Below, piece by piece: positions 21,635-30,051 of a DNA stretch of 64,000 nt. Both the position numbers and the translations under genes were made by a program. The notes below the pieces were generated by a model. It did not search any database and was not told where the DNA came from. It saw nothing but the letters and a program-made list of their open reading frames with translations. The DNA is from Polynucleobacter hallstattensis. Its GTDB lineage: Bacteria; Pseudomonadota; Gammaproteobacteria; Burkholderiales; Burkholderiaceae. Every line of letters starts with the position of its first letter. Positions within the stretch are counted from its first letter, which is position 1. The stretch covers positions 186,001 to 250,000 of the forward strand of contig NZ_JACVPO010000001.1 in NCBI RefSeq assembly GCF_018881835.1, in the 5' to 3' direction.

Positions 21635-22519
21635 ATGGAACTTATGCGAATCGAACCCCAAACTATTTCCCATCTCCAAGAATGGCTCGGTAAAACTGAG
21701 ACCCTTCAAGACATCATCACTGCAGCACCTGTCAGAGCTTTATCAGCAACGCTCGATCGACCTGATGTTGCGCCCGTTGCAGGAACCTTTCTGCCAGAGT
21801 TATGGCATTGGCTCTATTTTTTACCTTGCGCTCTTCAATCCGAAATTGGCCTTGATGGTCACCCAAAGCGTGGTGGCTTTTTGCCCCCCGTACCATTGCC
21901 GCGTCGCATGTGGGCCGGTAGTCGAGTTGAATGGTTAGCGCCTCTGGCAGTTGGCGATGAAATCGAACGCGTCTCTAAAATTGAATCCGTTACACACAAA
22001 GCAGGTCGTACTGGCGATCTTATCTTTGTATTGGTCAAACATACTATCTCTAATCACAATGGCTTGGCTTTAGTTGAAGAGCATGACATTGTGTATCGCG
22101 ATGCTCCCGGACCAGACGACAAGCCAGTTGCACCAACACCAGCCCCTACTGGAGCGACTTGGTCTAAAACAATGACTCCTGATGATGTCTTGTTATTCCG
22201 CTACTCAGCACTAACATTTAATGGTCATCGCATTCATTACGATCGTAAATACGTTACTGAAGTAGAGGGCTACCCCGGCTTAATTGTTCACGGCCCTTTA
22301 ATTGCGACTTTGTTAGTGGATCTTGTACGGCAAAGCATTTCAGGCTGTAATCTCAAGAGCTTTGAGTTCCGCGCTATTCGCCCTACTTTTGATATCAATG
22401 TATTTAAGGTCAGTGCTAAGCCTGATTTGGAGAAAGATCCTTCTGGAAAAACGATCTCCATTTGGGCAGAAGATCATGAAGGCTGGCTCACCATGCAAGC
22501 CACTGCAGTTTTAGCTTAG
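21635..22519 (+). CDS. FAS1-like/MaoC double hot-dog acyl-CoA hydratase, itaconyl-CoA or mesaconyl-C4-CoA hydratase-like
   Basis: The 294-residue product has an N-terminal FAS1-type hot-dog region (about 1-150, with PVPLPRRMWAGSRVEW) and a C-terminal MaoC-like region (YSALTFNGHRIHYDR near 190, then YPGLIVHGPL). This layout is that of mesaconyl-C4-CoA hydratase and of the itaconyl-CoA hydratase Ich. Such enzymes hydrate C5-dicarboxylyl-CoA esters to citramalyl-CoA. The next genes, MmgE/PrpD and a citrate-lyase-beta-like lyase, fit that pathway. The exact substrate is inference. ATG 21635 was chosen; ATG 21644 is also possible. Confidence 0.75.
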   Translation: MELMRIEPQTISHLQEWLGKTETLQDIITAAPVRALSATLDRPDVAPVAGTFLPELWHWLYFLPCALQSEIGLDGHPKRGGFLPPVPLPRRMWAGSRVEWLAPLAVGDEIERVSKIESVTHKAGRTGDLIFVLVKHTISNHNGLALVEEHDIVYRDAPGPDDKPVAPTPAPTGATWSKTMTPDDVLLFRYSALTFNGHRIHYDRKYVTEVEGYPGLIVHGPLIATLLVDLVRQSISGCNLKSFEFRAIRPTFDINVFKVSAKPDLEKDPSGKTISIWAEDHEGWLTMQATAVLA

Positions 22520-22533
22520 GGAATTTTGACTGA

Positions 22534-23904
22534 ATGACTACTCCACACTTATCTAAAGCCTTAGCTACATTTGCCTCTGAATTAAAGATTGGCGATATTC
22601 CCCAAGAGGTGATTGCGCGCACCGAAGATTTACTAGTAGATTGGTTTGGCTCTGCGATTGCTGGTAAAGGCTCGCGCCCAGTAGAAGCGATGACGCAGTT
22701 TGCGCAAAACATGGGTGGCTTCAATACCGCTAATCCAGGCTCTGCCGAAATTCTGATTAGTCGGAAAAACTCAAGCCCTTTTTTAGCAGCACTAGCCAAT
22801 GCCGCAGCATCACATGTAGCCGAGCAAGATGATGTTCACAATGGCTCTGTCTTTCATCCAGCTACCGTGGTATTTCCTGCGGCATTAGCAACGGCGCAAA
22901 CGATTGGCGCCTCAGGCGAAGATCTTCTAGTCGCTGCTGTTGCAGGCTATGAGGTCGGCATTCGGGTTGGAGAATTTCTAGGTCGCTCACACTACAAGAC
23001 ATTTCATACCACTGGTACTGCAGGTACCTTAGCTGCCGCCGCTGCAGTAGGTCATCTACTAAAACTAAACCCAATGCAAATGCTGCATGCCTTCGGTTCA
23101 GCCGGGACCCAATCCGCTGGCCTTTGGGAATTCCTACGTGATGCCGCTGACTCTAAACAATTACATACTGCGCACGCTGCTTCTACTGGCTTGATGTCAG
23201 CTTACCTGGCGCAATCAGGCTTTACTGGTGCCGCACACATTTTGGAAGGCAAGCAAGGTTTAGCAGCTGGCATGTCGAGTGATGCAGATCCTAGCAAGCT
23301 GATTGATCGCTTGGGTAGTCGCTGGACCATTGCTGAGACGAGCTTTAAATATCATGCCTCATGCCGTCATACTCACCCTGCCGCAGATGCCTTGTTACAA
23401 GTCATGTTGGCGCATCACCTTAAGCCTAGCGATATCGCCAAAGTAGAAACCTTGGTTCATCAGGGCGCAATTGATGTGCTTGGCCCAGTGACTGATCCTG
23501 CAACTGTTCACCAATCTAAGTTCTCTATGGGAACTGTATTAGCTTTGATTGCACACTATCAATTTGCAGGTCTACAAGAATTTGATCAACACTTTCATGA
23601 TCAAGCCATTTGCGCATTCCGTGATCGCGTCACAATGGTTCTAGATCCTGAAGTGGATAGTGCTTACCCTCAACGCTGGATCGGCAAAGTCAAAGTCTAT
23701 TTAAATAGTGGCGAAGTTTTAGAAGGGCGTGTTGACGAACCCAAAGGTGATCCTGGTAATACTCTCAGTCGCGCTGAAATTACCGATAAAGCTATGCGCC
23801 TTGCAGCATTTAGTGGCGGCGCAAGTCCAACTGAGATGAGCGCTGCTATTGAGCGCTTGTGGAATATCCGCAAGCAGTCCAAGATAGGTATGTTGATCTC
23901 CTAA
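22534..23904 (+). CDS. MmgE/PrpD family protein
   Basis: The 456-residue product matches the MmgE/PrpD family (2-methylcitrate dehydratase, cis-aconitate decarboxylase and relatives). It shows the N-terminal segment TEDLLVDWFGSAIAG, the Gly-rich HAFGSAGTQSAGLWEF and the FKYHASCRHTHPAADAL motif. Members act on small tricarboxylates or dicarboxylates. It starts 14 bases after the hydratase and belongs to the same operon. From memory, a gene of this family also sits in the Pseudomonas aeruginosa itaconate cluster, but its role there is unknown to me. Confidence 0.85.
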   Translation: MTTPHLSKALATFASELKIGDIPQEVIARTEDLLVDWFGSAIAGKGSRPVEAMTQFAQNMGGFNTANPGSAEILISRKNSSPFLAALANAAASHVAEQDDVHNGSVFHPATVVFPAALATAQTIGASGEDLLVAAVAGYEVGIRVGEFLGRSHYKTFHTTGTAGTLAAAAAVGHLLKLNPMQMLHAFGSAGTQSAGLWEFLRDAADSKQLHTAHAASTGLMSAYLAQSGFTGAAHILEGKQGLAAGMSSDADPSKLIDRLGSRWTIAETSFKYHASCRHTHPAADALLQVMLAHHLKPSDIAKVETLVHQGAIDVLGPVTDPATVHQSKFSMGTVLALIAHYQFAGLQEFDQHFHDQAICAFRDRVTMVLDPEVDSAYPQRWIGKVKVYLNSGEVLEGRVDEPKGDPGNTLSRAEITDKAMRLAAFSGGASPTEMSAAIERLWNIRKQSKIGMLIS

Positions 23905-23950
23905 ATCCTGGTTACTCATTTTTTGCCTCACATTTAATAAAGCTACAAAT

Positions 23951-24796
23951 ATGAATCCACTTGATACCCCCATCGGCTTTAGTAGCACTTTCTTATTCGT
24001 TCCGGGAACGCGCCCAGAGCGATTCGCTAAAGCGCTCGATAGTGGTGCCGATGGCGTCATCATTGATTTAGAGGATGCAGTTGCCCACGAAGATAAAGAA
24101 TCTGCCCGAGCTGCAATACGGGCGGCTTGGCCTTCGTTTACTGTAGAGCAAAAGAGGCGGTTGATTATTCGCTCAAATTCTCCTGGCAGTCATTTTTATG
24201 CGGCAGACCTGATTTTGGTCCAAGAGTTAGATGCAGCTTGCTTACTCATTCCAAAAAGTGAGTCTCTCGATCAAATCAATGGTGCAGCACAAATTCTGCC
24301 AAACACAGCCATTATTCCGATGATTGAGACTGCCATCGGTCTTGATCGCCTCAATGAAATCGCAGACTCTGAACAAGTGTTGCGCTTAGCCTTGGGTAAC
24401 CTTGATTTGCAAGCGGACTTAGGCATGGTCTGTGACGTACAAGAAACTGAACTGCAAACTGCGCGCTTTCAGATTGTGTTGGCCTCACGCTTAGCCCAGA
24501 TTGCCCCTCCAATTGATGGGGTTACCCCTTCTACTGACAATATTGAGCGCATCACCGATGATGCCGAGCGTGCCAAAAGAATGGGCTTTGGTGGCAAGCT
24601 ATGCATACACCCAAAACAGGTTTCCCTAGTGAAGGATTCCTTTATGCCTACTGCTGCAGAGGTGTCTTGGGCTCATCGCGTTATCGAGGCAGACAAGGCA
24701 TCCAAAGGAGGTGCAGTGAAATTAGATGGCCGCATGATTGACCGTCCAGTTGTTCTACTGGCCCAAAGAACCCTGGCGATTGCTGGTAAACCCTAA
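23951..24796 (+). CDS. HpcH/HpaI or citrate-lyase-beta-like CoA-ester lyase (CitE/citramalyl-CoA lyase type)
   Basis: The 281-residue product shows the CitE-like barrel: FLFVPGTRPERFAKALDSGA, then VIIDLEDAV, the Mg-binding Glu in IIPMIETAIGL and Asp in LGNLDLQADLG, and the late motif GFGGKLCIHPKQV. The family cleaves or forms C-C bonds in acyl-CoA such as citramalyl-CoA or malyl-CoA. Downstream of the hydratase, a (3S)-citramalyl-CoA lyase giving acetyl-CoA and pyruvate is the most economical guess. Confidence 0.83.
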   Translation: MNPLDTPIGFSSTFLFVPGTRPERFAKALDSGADGVIIDLEDAVAHEDKESARAAIRAAWPSFTVEQKRRLIIRSNSPGSHFYAADLILVQELDAACLLIPKSESLDQINGAAQILPNTAIIPMIETAIGLDRLNEIADSEQVLRLALGNLDLQADLGMVCDVQETELQTARFQIVLASRLAQIAPPIDGVTPSTDNIERITDDAERAKRMGFGGKLCIHPKQVSLVKDSFMPTAAEVSWAHRVIEADKASKGGAVKLDGRMIDRPVVLLAQRTLAIAGKP

Positions 24797-24855
24797 AGCC
24801 GATAGCATTTAATAGTGGCAAAATTAGTCAGCATCAAACAATAACGGAGACTTAA

Positions 24856-25848
24856 ATGAAATTAAAGAAAACCCTCTTTGCTGGAATTGCTGCAGTTGTC
24901 AGCGCCAGCACTTTATTGGGCAGCAATATTGCATCCGCCCAAAAAGATTGGCCAACGAAATCCATTTCCTTGGTTGTTCCTTTTGCAGCAGGCGGACCGA
25001 CTGATTCAATCGCACGTTTAATTGCGGTGCCAATGGGCCAGTCTTTAGGTCAGACAGTGGTAGTTGAGAACGTCCCTGGTGCAGGTGGCACGATTGCTTC
25101 CACTAAGGTCGCACGCGCAGCACCAGATGGTTACACGATCTACATTCACCACATGGGTATGGCTACTGCACAAGCTTTGTACGACAAACTGCCGTATGAC
25201 CCAATGACTAGCTTTGAGTACATCGGTCAAGTTGCTGACGTACCAATGGTATTGCTCGGTAAAAAAGATTTGCCAGCAAACAACTTTAAAGAGCTGGAAG
25301 CTTATATCAAGGCTAACGGTTCAAAAGTAACTATGGCCAATGCCGGTCCAGGCGCTGTGTCACAGCTATGCGGCTTGCTATTCCAAAGTCGTATGGGCGT
25401 TCGCTTGACTAACATTCCTTACAAAGGAACTGGCCCTGCTTTAACTGATCTCTTGGGCGGTCAAGTTGACCTCTTGTGTGACCAGACAACACAAACTATT
25501 CCTTACATCAAGGACGGTCGTGTGAAGGCATTTGGTACAACCACAATGAAGCGTTTACCTGCCATTCCTAACGTTCCTACTTTGAACGAACAAGGTCTCA
25601 AAGGCTTTGAAGTAAAAGTATGGCACGGTGTTTACGCTCCAAAAGGTACTCCAAAACCAGTTCTGGACAAAATCAATGCTGCACTCAAGAAAGCACTGAA
25701 TACTCCTGATGTGAAGAAGCGTTTGGATGATGCCAACATTGATATCGTGCCAATGGAGAAAGTATCCGCCAATGGCCTCAAGGATCACCTTGATAAAGAA
25801 ATCAACGTTTGGGGTCCAGTCATTCGTAAAGCCAATATTCCAGATTAA
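24856..25848 (+). CDS. Tripartite tricarboxylate transporter receptor, Bug family
   Basis: The 330-residue product has a signal peptide (AAVVSASTLLGSNIASAQ) and the Bug fold: ISLVVPFAAGGPTDSIARLI, a VVENVPGAGGTIA loop and IPYKGTGPALTDLLGGQVDL. Bug proteins bind carboxylates and hand them to TctAB-type permeases. No permease is nearby. Its position at the end of the C5-dicarboxylate operon suggests it binds that pathway's substrate. It has a consensus-like GGAG ribosome binding site about 8 bases before the ATG. A strong terminator follows. Confidence 0.92.
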   Translation: MKLKKTLFAGIAAVVSASTLLGSNIASAQKDWPTKSISLVVPFAAGGPTDSIARLIAVPMGQSLGQTVVVENVPGAGGTIASTKVARAAPDGYTIYIHHMGMATAQALYDKLPYDPMTSFEYIGQVADVPMVLLGKKDLPANNFKELEAYIKANGSKVTMANAGPGAVSQLCGLLFQSRMGVRLTNIPYKGTGPALTDLLGGQVDLLCDQTTQTIPYIKDGRVKAFGTTTMKRLPAIPNVPTLNEQGLKGFEVKVWHGVYAPKGTPKPVLDKINAALKKALNTPDVKKRLDDANIDIVPMEKVSANGLKDHLDKEINVWGPVIRKANIPD

Positions 25849-25866
25849 TTCCGGAATAGCGGTAAA

Positions 25867-25899
25867 CAAAAAAGCCAGCAAATTTCTGCTGGCTTTTTT
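25867..25899 (+). terminator. Bidirectional rho-independent terminator
   Basis: The stem AAAAAAGCCAGCA/TGCTGGCTTTTTT has A and T runs on both flanks. It lies after the Bug gene (ends 25848) and before the convergent membrane-protein gene (ends 25956), and can stop both transcripts. Confidence 0.9.
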
Positions 25900-25955
25900 G
25901 TTACCTAAAATTAAACGATGTGCCGAACTAATGAGCTAATTGGCTAACTCACTAC

Positions 25956-26579
25956 TCAACCCGCCCTAAAGAGGTGGCCTGAATGAGCTCTTTCGCGACG
26001 CTTCTGATAAATCGCATTCGGGATTGCTAGCAGAGCCCAAATAGCCAAGAAGGGATCTAAAAGATAATCCCAGAGGTTGGTGGATTCATGCCAATGAGTT
26101 GCCCAGGCAATAATCGCAAAGGACAGGATCCAAACGCCCTTAGTCCAGCCAGTAAGGCCGCACCATATGGCAAAGAAGATAGTGGCAATTAAAAGACCAG
26201 TAGAGCCATAGCCCCAAGCATAGGGATCGAGCATCCCAAGACCTAACGCTAAGGGGTAAAACACAATCGCAATTAATGCCACTGGTACTTTAAATCCCAG
26301 TGGTGTCTTTTTGGCAGCAGGAAGGATGGAGCTCCAAAGTAATAACATCGTCAAAATACTGAGCTCACCAGTCACCCCACGAACATAGGCAGATAAAGGC
26401 AACTCAAGCGACATTCCGAGCGGCCAGAAAAATAGATTTACCAGTAAGACGGCTGCGAGCAGACGAATCACGAATGGAATCTCTTTTGAAGATAGTTTTT
26501 GCGAGAGAATAATGAGCACTACCGCGCAGGTAAGCGACATCTCCAGTAGAGCGATTAGTTGTAAATAAGGAGTCATCAT
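25956..26579 (-). CDS. Multi-pass membrane protein of unknown function
   Basis: The 207-residue product has about six hydrophobic segments, for example LTCAVVLIILSQ, IRLLAAVLLVNLFFWPLG, VPVALIAIVFYPLALGLG and GVWILSFAIIAWA, and a basic C-terminus. I do not recognise a family. Its start overlaps the upstream sialidase-like gene by 4 bases (ATGA), so it is co-translated with it and with the glycosyltransferase before that. A role in a surface-glycan process is only guilt by association. Confidence 0.75.
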   Translation of the reverse strand: MMTPYLQLIALLEMSLTCAVVLIILSQKLSSKEIPFVIRLLAAVLLVNLFFWPLGMSLELPLSAYVRGVTGELSILTMLLLWSSILPAAKKTPLGFKVPVALIAIVFYPLALGLGMLDPYAWGYGSTGLLIATIFFAIWCGLTGWTKGVWILSFAIIAWATHWHESTNLWDYLLDPFLAIWALLAIPNAIYQKRRERAHSGHLFRAG

Positions 26580-27832
26580 TGCGCTTCCTTGTCTTTAAGA
26601 CTACTGACGGCATGCTTAAACCAGACAGCTGGAAAATACACATGCTTAATCTTTGTTCTATTCCAAGTATAGGCAAGATGAGCATCTACACCATTCGTAG
26701 AAATTAAATACGGATAGGAAAATTCTCGATGCTGATCATTGAGCAAAGATACGTCATCCTCGAGCACCTGCACTACCCGCCATTGAGGGGAATTTGGCTC
26801 ACGCATTACCATCACCAATCGATAGCGCGCTGCCTCGATGTTATTCAAGACCATCAATCTCGTGCCATTGGCTAGAGTAAGTGCAGCAAGCGCAGAATTG
26901 GGATTTGGAATCTCAAGGTCTTTCGTAACCGCCCAAGATTGTCCAGCATCCTTGGTTTGACTTACAGGGATTTGCTTTGGCTGGGAACTGGGTCGAGTTT
27001 GACGAAAGAAAGCCTCTGCTTCTTGTGGGCCATTAGCAAAAACTACCGGCTGAATTGCACCTCTACCCGAACTCATGCGTCGCTTATCAATAACCTGACT
27101 CGCATCGATTCTCAAAAACTCGCCAAAGCGACCAATCCACTCGTGATAAGCGGGTAAACCCAAGCGCCCATCCACAAATGGCATGGCTGGTGACTTTACT
27201 AAGGTGCTGAGATTAATCAGCGGGGAGCTGATTAGGCGCGCAGGCCGATCCCAAGTTAAGCCCTCATCATCTGAAATCATTGAAGAAATTGAACTGCCTG
27301 CCCAACCCCCAATAGAAACCGTTACAAAAAATAATTGCATGCGGCCATCAGCCATTCTGGCTGGCACAGGATTGCCCAACTTAGCAATGTAGCGAGACAA
27401 ACCTTTTTCAGCACTAACGCGATCCACCACAACTGTTGGGGCGCTCCATCGAGATGCCTGCGGATCAAAAACAGATGTATAGATGGCTACGTCTGGAGCA
27501 CCCTCTCGACTCCCTGCAAACCAGAAAGCCCTCACCGCACCATCCTTCAGTGCAATTAAAGATGCTGCATGCACTGAAGGGGCTCCAGTGTCAGGCAACC
27601 AATCTATCAGCAAGCTAGGCTGAACGGACTTTAGTGACTTTGCTGGCGCAGGATTTTTCAGCGCCTTAACTGGCTTAGCTTTCTCAGTTACCTCAGATGC
27701 ATCTTCAAGTTGATTAGCATTATTCATTAGGTGATCGCTTGCAAACGGCGACCATACTGGGCGACTGTCAATATGGAAATAACCCAGCACCGAGGCCAAC
27801 AATAAAAAACAGAAGGCAATCACACGACTCAT
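26576..27832 (-). CDS. Membrane-anchored sialidase-like (BNR/Asp-box) protein
   Basis: I chose ATG 27832 (418 aa): it overlaps the upstream stop by 4 bases (ATGA), whereas the longer frame begins at TTG 27838. An N-terminal hydrophobic anchor (VIAFCFLLLASVLGYF) is followed by a linker and a beta-propeller-like domain with two Asp boxes, SDDEGLTW and TKDAGQSW, and the family opening ALKDGAVRAFWFAGSREGAPD. Members include exo-sialidases and other glycan hydrolases; the real substrate is not evident. It faces the periplasm and is paired with a lipid-linked-sugar transferase. Confidence 0.8.
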   Translation of the reverse strand: MSRVIAFCFLLLASVLGYFHIDSRPVWSPFASDHLMNNANQLEDASEVTEKAKPVKALKNPAPAKSLKSVQPSLLIDWLPDTGAPSVHAASLIALKDGAVRAFWFAGSREGAPDVAIYTSVFDPQASRWSAPTVVVDRVSAEKGLSRYIAKLGNPVPARMADGRMQLFFVTVSIGGWAGSSISSMISDDEGLTWDRPARLISSPLINLSTLVKSPAMPFVDGRLGLPAYHEWIGRFGEFLRIDASQVIDKRRMSSGRGAIQPVVFANGPQEAEAFFRQTRPSSQPKQIPVSQTKDAGQSWAVTKDLEIPNPNSALAALTLANGTRLMVLNNIEAARYRLVMVMREPNSPQWRVVQVLEDDVSLLNDQHREFSYPYLISTNGVDAHLAYTWNRTKIKHVYFPAVWFKHAVSSLKDKEAQ

Positions 27833-29550
27833 CGACAAGCGTCCTTACCAACTAGTGGCAATGTAATGGTTGTAGGAGTAGCAATTAAATATTCATTCAC
27901 AAACAGGTGTTCTCCAATATGACCCTTGAGTATCGCCTGAATTTCTGCATCAGAATGGCGCGCTCGCATCTCCATCCGTTTACCTACTATCTTGCAATAA
28001 TCACACAGCGCGGGCTCGACACCAATCGCTGACTGCACTGCTACCAGTGGGTAATTTTTAGTCAGCAAGTCAATTTGACTGGCATCCTTTGCCAAATAGC
28101 CATGCAATACCGCCCCAGGCAATAAGAGTCGATACTCTTCATCCTTGGCACGATAGTCACAAGGTACCCAAACATCTTTTCCGGCAAGGCCTTGAATAGT
28201 CTCTTGCGAGTAACGACCCAAGCTACCCTCGAGAGGTGATAAGCCACTAGTGAGTGCGCAATAGCAAAGAAAGCATCCTGCTAGAGCGATTGATTTACTT
28301 TTGTCGCGATTAAATATACCAAGCAACACTAGGGCGATTGCAACTCCTATAAAAACCCAATGCCACAAGGAATAACTCCAAATACCGGGCTGACCTAAGA
28401 AGTTTGACAGTTGCAAATTACCACCTACCCAAACAAGCGCAGTAAGTAATAGCAACTGCAGTAGCAATGCAATCCGAAATCCCCATATAGGCAATCGATC
28501 CCAAAATATTGCGATCACAGCAGCAAATGCTGGCATCACTGGAAGCAGATATCGCCCAGAGCGCTGGCTTGGCAAACTAAACACAATAAAAAAGGCTAAG
28601 ACCAACAGCAGTAAAAGACTCTCTTCAAGAGACATAAAACGCCGCTCTCGCCAACATTGAATCAATGTGGAAATTAATACAAAGGCCAATAGTCCAGCAT
28701 TAGCCAAAGTCGTTAAAGCCAGCATCCAAACACTATCGCCACCCCGCACTAAATCCAAAAAATAGTTAGAGCTGCGCGCTTGAAACTTGCCGGCATTCTC
28801 GCCTAGAACAAATTCTTTCCAAACCGCTTCAGGGAAAGGATCTAGTACAAACCAAAGTGCAAATACGCCCAAAGCTAGAACGGCAATCAATAGGACTTTG
28901 TATAGGTCTTGCAATAAGACCTTGGGGATACTCCATTCACGCCAGCGCCAATAGAACAAGCCCAAAGCAAATGCGGCGGGAACAATGTAGGCAAAAGACT
29001 TTGACAGTAAGGCCATGCCAAAAGAGGCGCCTGCCAATACGGGAAAAAAAAGCTTCGATTCAAAAGCAGCTCTACCCCAATACAACAGCGCAAAGAATGG
29101 CAAGCTGAGCCAAAATACTTCGGGGGGGTCTGTTAAAAAAGGACGACCGTAGCGGTAAGTTGCAAAAAAGGAGAGCCATACTAAAGCCGCCAATAAGCCA
29201 GTCTGCCGTCTACCGCTAAAGCGAGATACAGTCAAAAATAAGAAAAGTGCGGTTAAGCCGGTATATAAAACACTGGGCCAACGCAGTGCGAAGAGTGTCC
29301 AGTCGCTTCCCCAACCGGTACTAACCATACCCTCCCAAAATACCAATGGAGGCTTCGTATTTTTAATGCCGTCCATCTCCGATTGCAGGGGTAACCAAGC
29401 ACCTGCATCCGCGGTCATTCGGACAATATGCATATAGGGGTATTCATCCCCATTCTTCGGAGCAAAGCGACTATCTAAACCGTATAGATAGGTAAATACA
29501 CCTAGAAGTAGGATGAAAATGGCATTTCGGTAAGTGAATGAGCCTCGCAT
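27829..29550 (-). CDS. ArnT/PMT-type glycosyltransferase family 39 membrane protein
   Basis: The 573-residue product opens with a membrane segment and a first periplasmic loop holding DSRFAPKNGDEYPYMHIVRM, where the acidic residues correspond to the GT39 catalytic loop. KPPLVFWEGM and a series of about eleven to thirteen hydrophobic helices follow. Family members move sugars from polyprenyl-phosphate carriers onto lipid A, proteins or other glycans in the periplasm. It is the first gene of a three-gene unit with 4-base overlaps. The acceptor is unknown. Confidence 0.82.
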   Translation of the reverse strand: MRGSFTYRNAIFILLLGVFTYLYGLDSRFAPKNGDEYPYMHIVRMTADAGAWLPLQSEMDGIKNTKPPLVFWEGMVSTGWGSDWTLFALRWPSVLYTGLTALFLFLTVSRFSGRRQTGLLAALVWLSFFATYRYGRPFLTDPPEVFWLSLPFFALLYWGRAAFESKLFFPVLAGASFGMALLSKSFAYIVPAAFALGLFYWRWREWSIPKVLLQDLYKVLLIAVLALGVFALWFVLDPFPEAVWKEFVLGENAGKFQARSSNYFLDLVRGGDSVWMLALTTLANAGLLAFVLISTLIQCWRERRFMSLEESLLLLLVLAFFIVFSLPSQRSGRYLLPVMPAFAAVIAIFWDRLPIWGFRIALLLQLLLLTALVWVGGNLQLSNFLGQPGIWSYSLWHWVFIGVAIALVLLGIFNRDKSKSIALAGCFLCYCALTSGLSPLEGSLGRYSQETIQGLAGKDVWVPCDYRAKDEEYRLLLPGAVLHGYLAKDASQIDLLTKNYPLVAVQSAIGVEPALCDYCKIVGKRMEMRARHSDAEIQAILKGHIGEHLFVNEYLIATPTTITLPLVGKDACR

Positions 29551-29712
29551 ATTGCTAGTTTATAGGTCTTGAAGTGGAATACCCTCATTTTTGGTTCTGA
29601 GCTTATTGAAAATCAATCTAAGTAAAACCACTAATCCCGTCCCCATCCGATTAAGATAGAGTTCATCAGCAGTATCCTAAGAACAGTTGTATGTAAGACG
29701 GAGATAATCCCT

Positions 29713-30042
29713 ATGCAAGTGAAGTATTTGAAACCCATTTTGGTGACTAGCGCCCTCATTGGCCTGAGCCAGTGGAGCGGACTGAGCTTCGCCCAAACCG
29801 CTGACCAACTCTATAAACGTGGACTTGCTGCTACCTGCGCCAATTGCCACGGCACAGATGGCAAAGGCGTTGTGGATGGTGGCATGCCGCTAATCAATAA
29901 TCTCACTGGCGAACAAATGCTCGCCAAACTAAAAGCTTATAAATCTGGAGCATTAGAGGGCACCATCATGCCTCAGCTAGCTAAAGGCTATTCCGACGAA
30001 CAACTCACTACTATTGCCAATCAACTTGGCAAGAAACAATAA
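29713..30042 (+). CDS. fccA: Monoheme cytochrome c, flavocytochrome c subunit (FccA-like)
   Basis: The 109-residue product has a signal peptide ending near residue 28 (GLSFAQ) and a single class I cytochrome c domain: heme-binding CANCH at 42-46 and the axial Met86 in TIMPQL. A GACGGAG motif lies about 9 bases before the ATG. The next gene, 9 bases on, encodes the FAD subunit of flavocytochrome c sulfide dehydrogenase, so this is probably its electron-accepting heme subunit in the periplasm. Confidence 0.85.
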   Translation: MQVKYLKPILVTSALIGLSQWSGLSFAQTADQLYKRGLAATCANCHGTDGKGVVDGGMPLINNLTGEQMLAKLKAYKSGALEGTIMPQLAKGYSDEQLTTIANQLGKKQ

Positions 30043-30051
30043 GGAGGCGCT

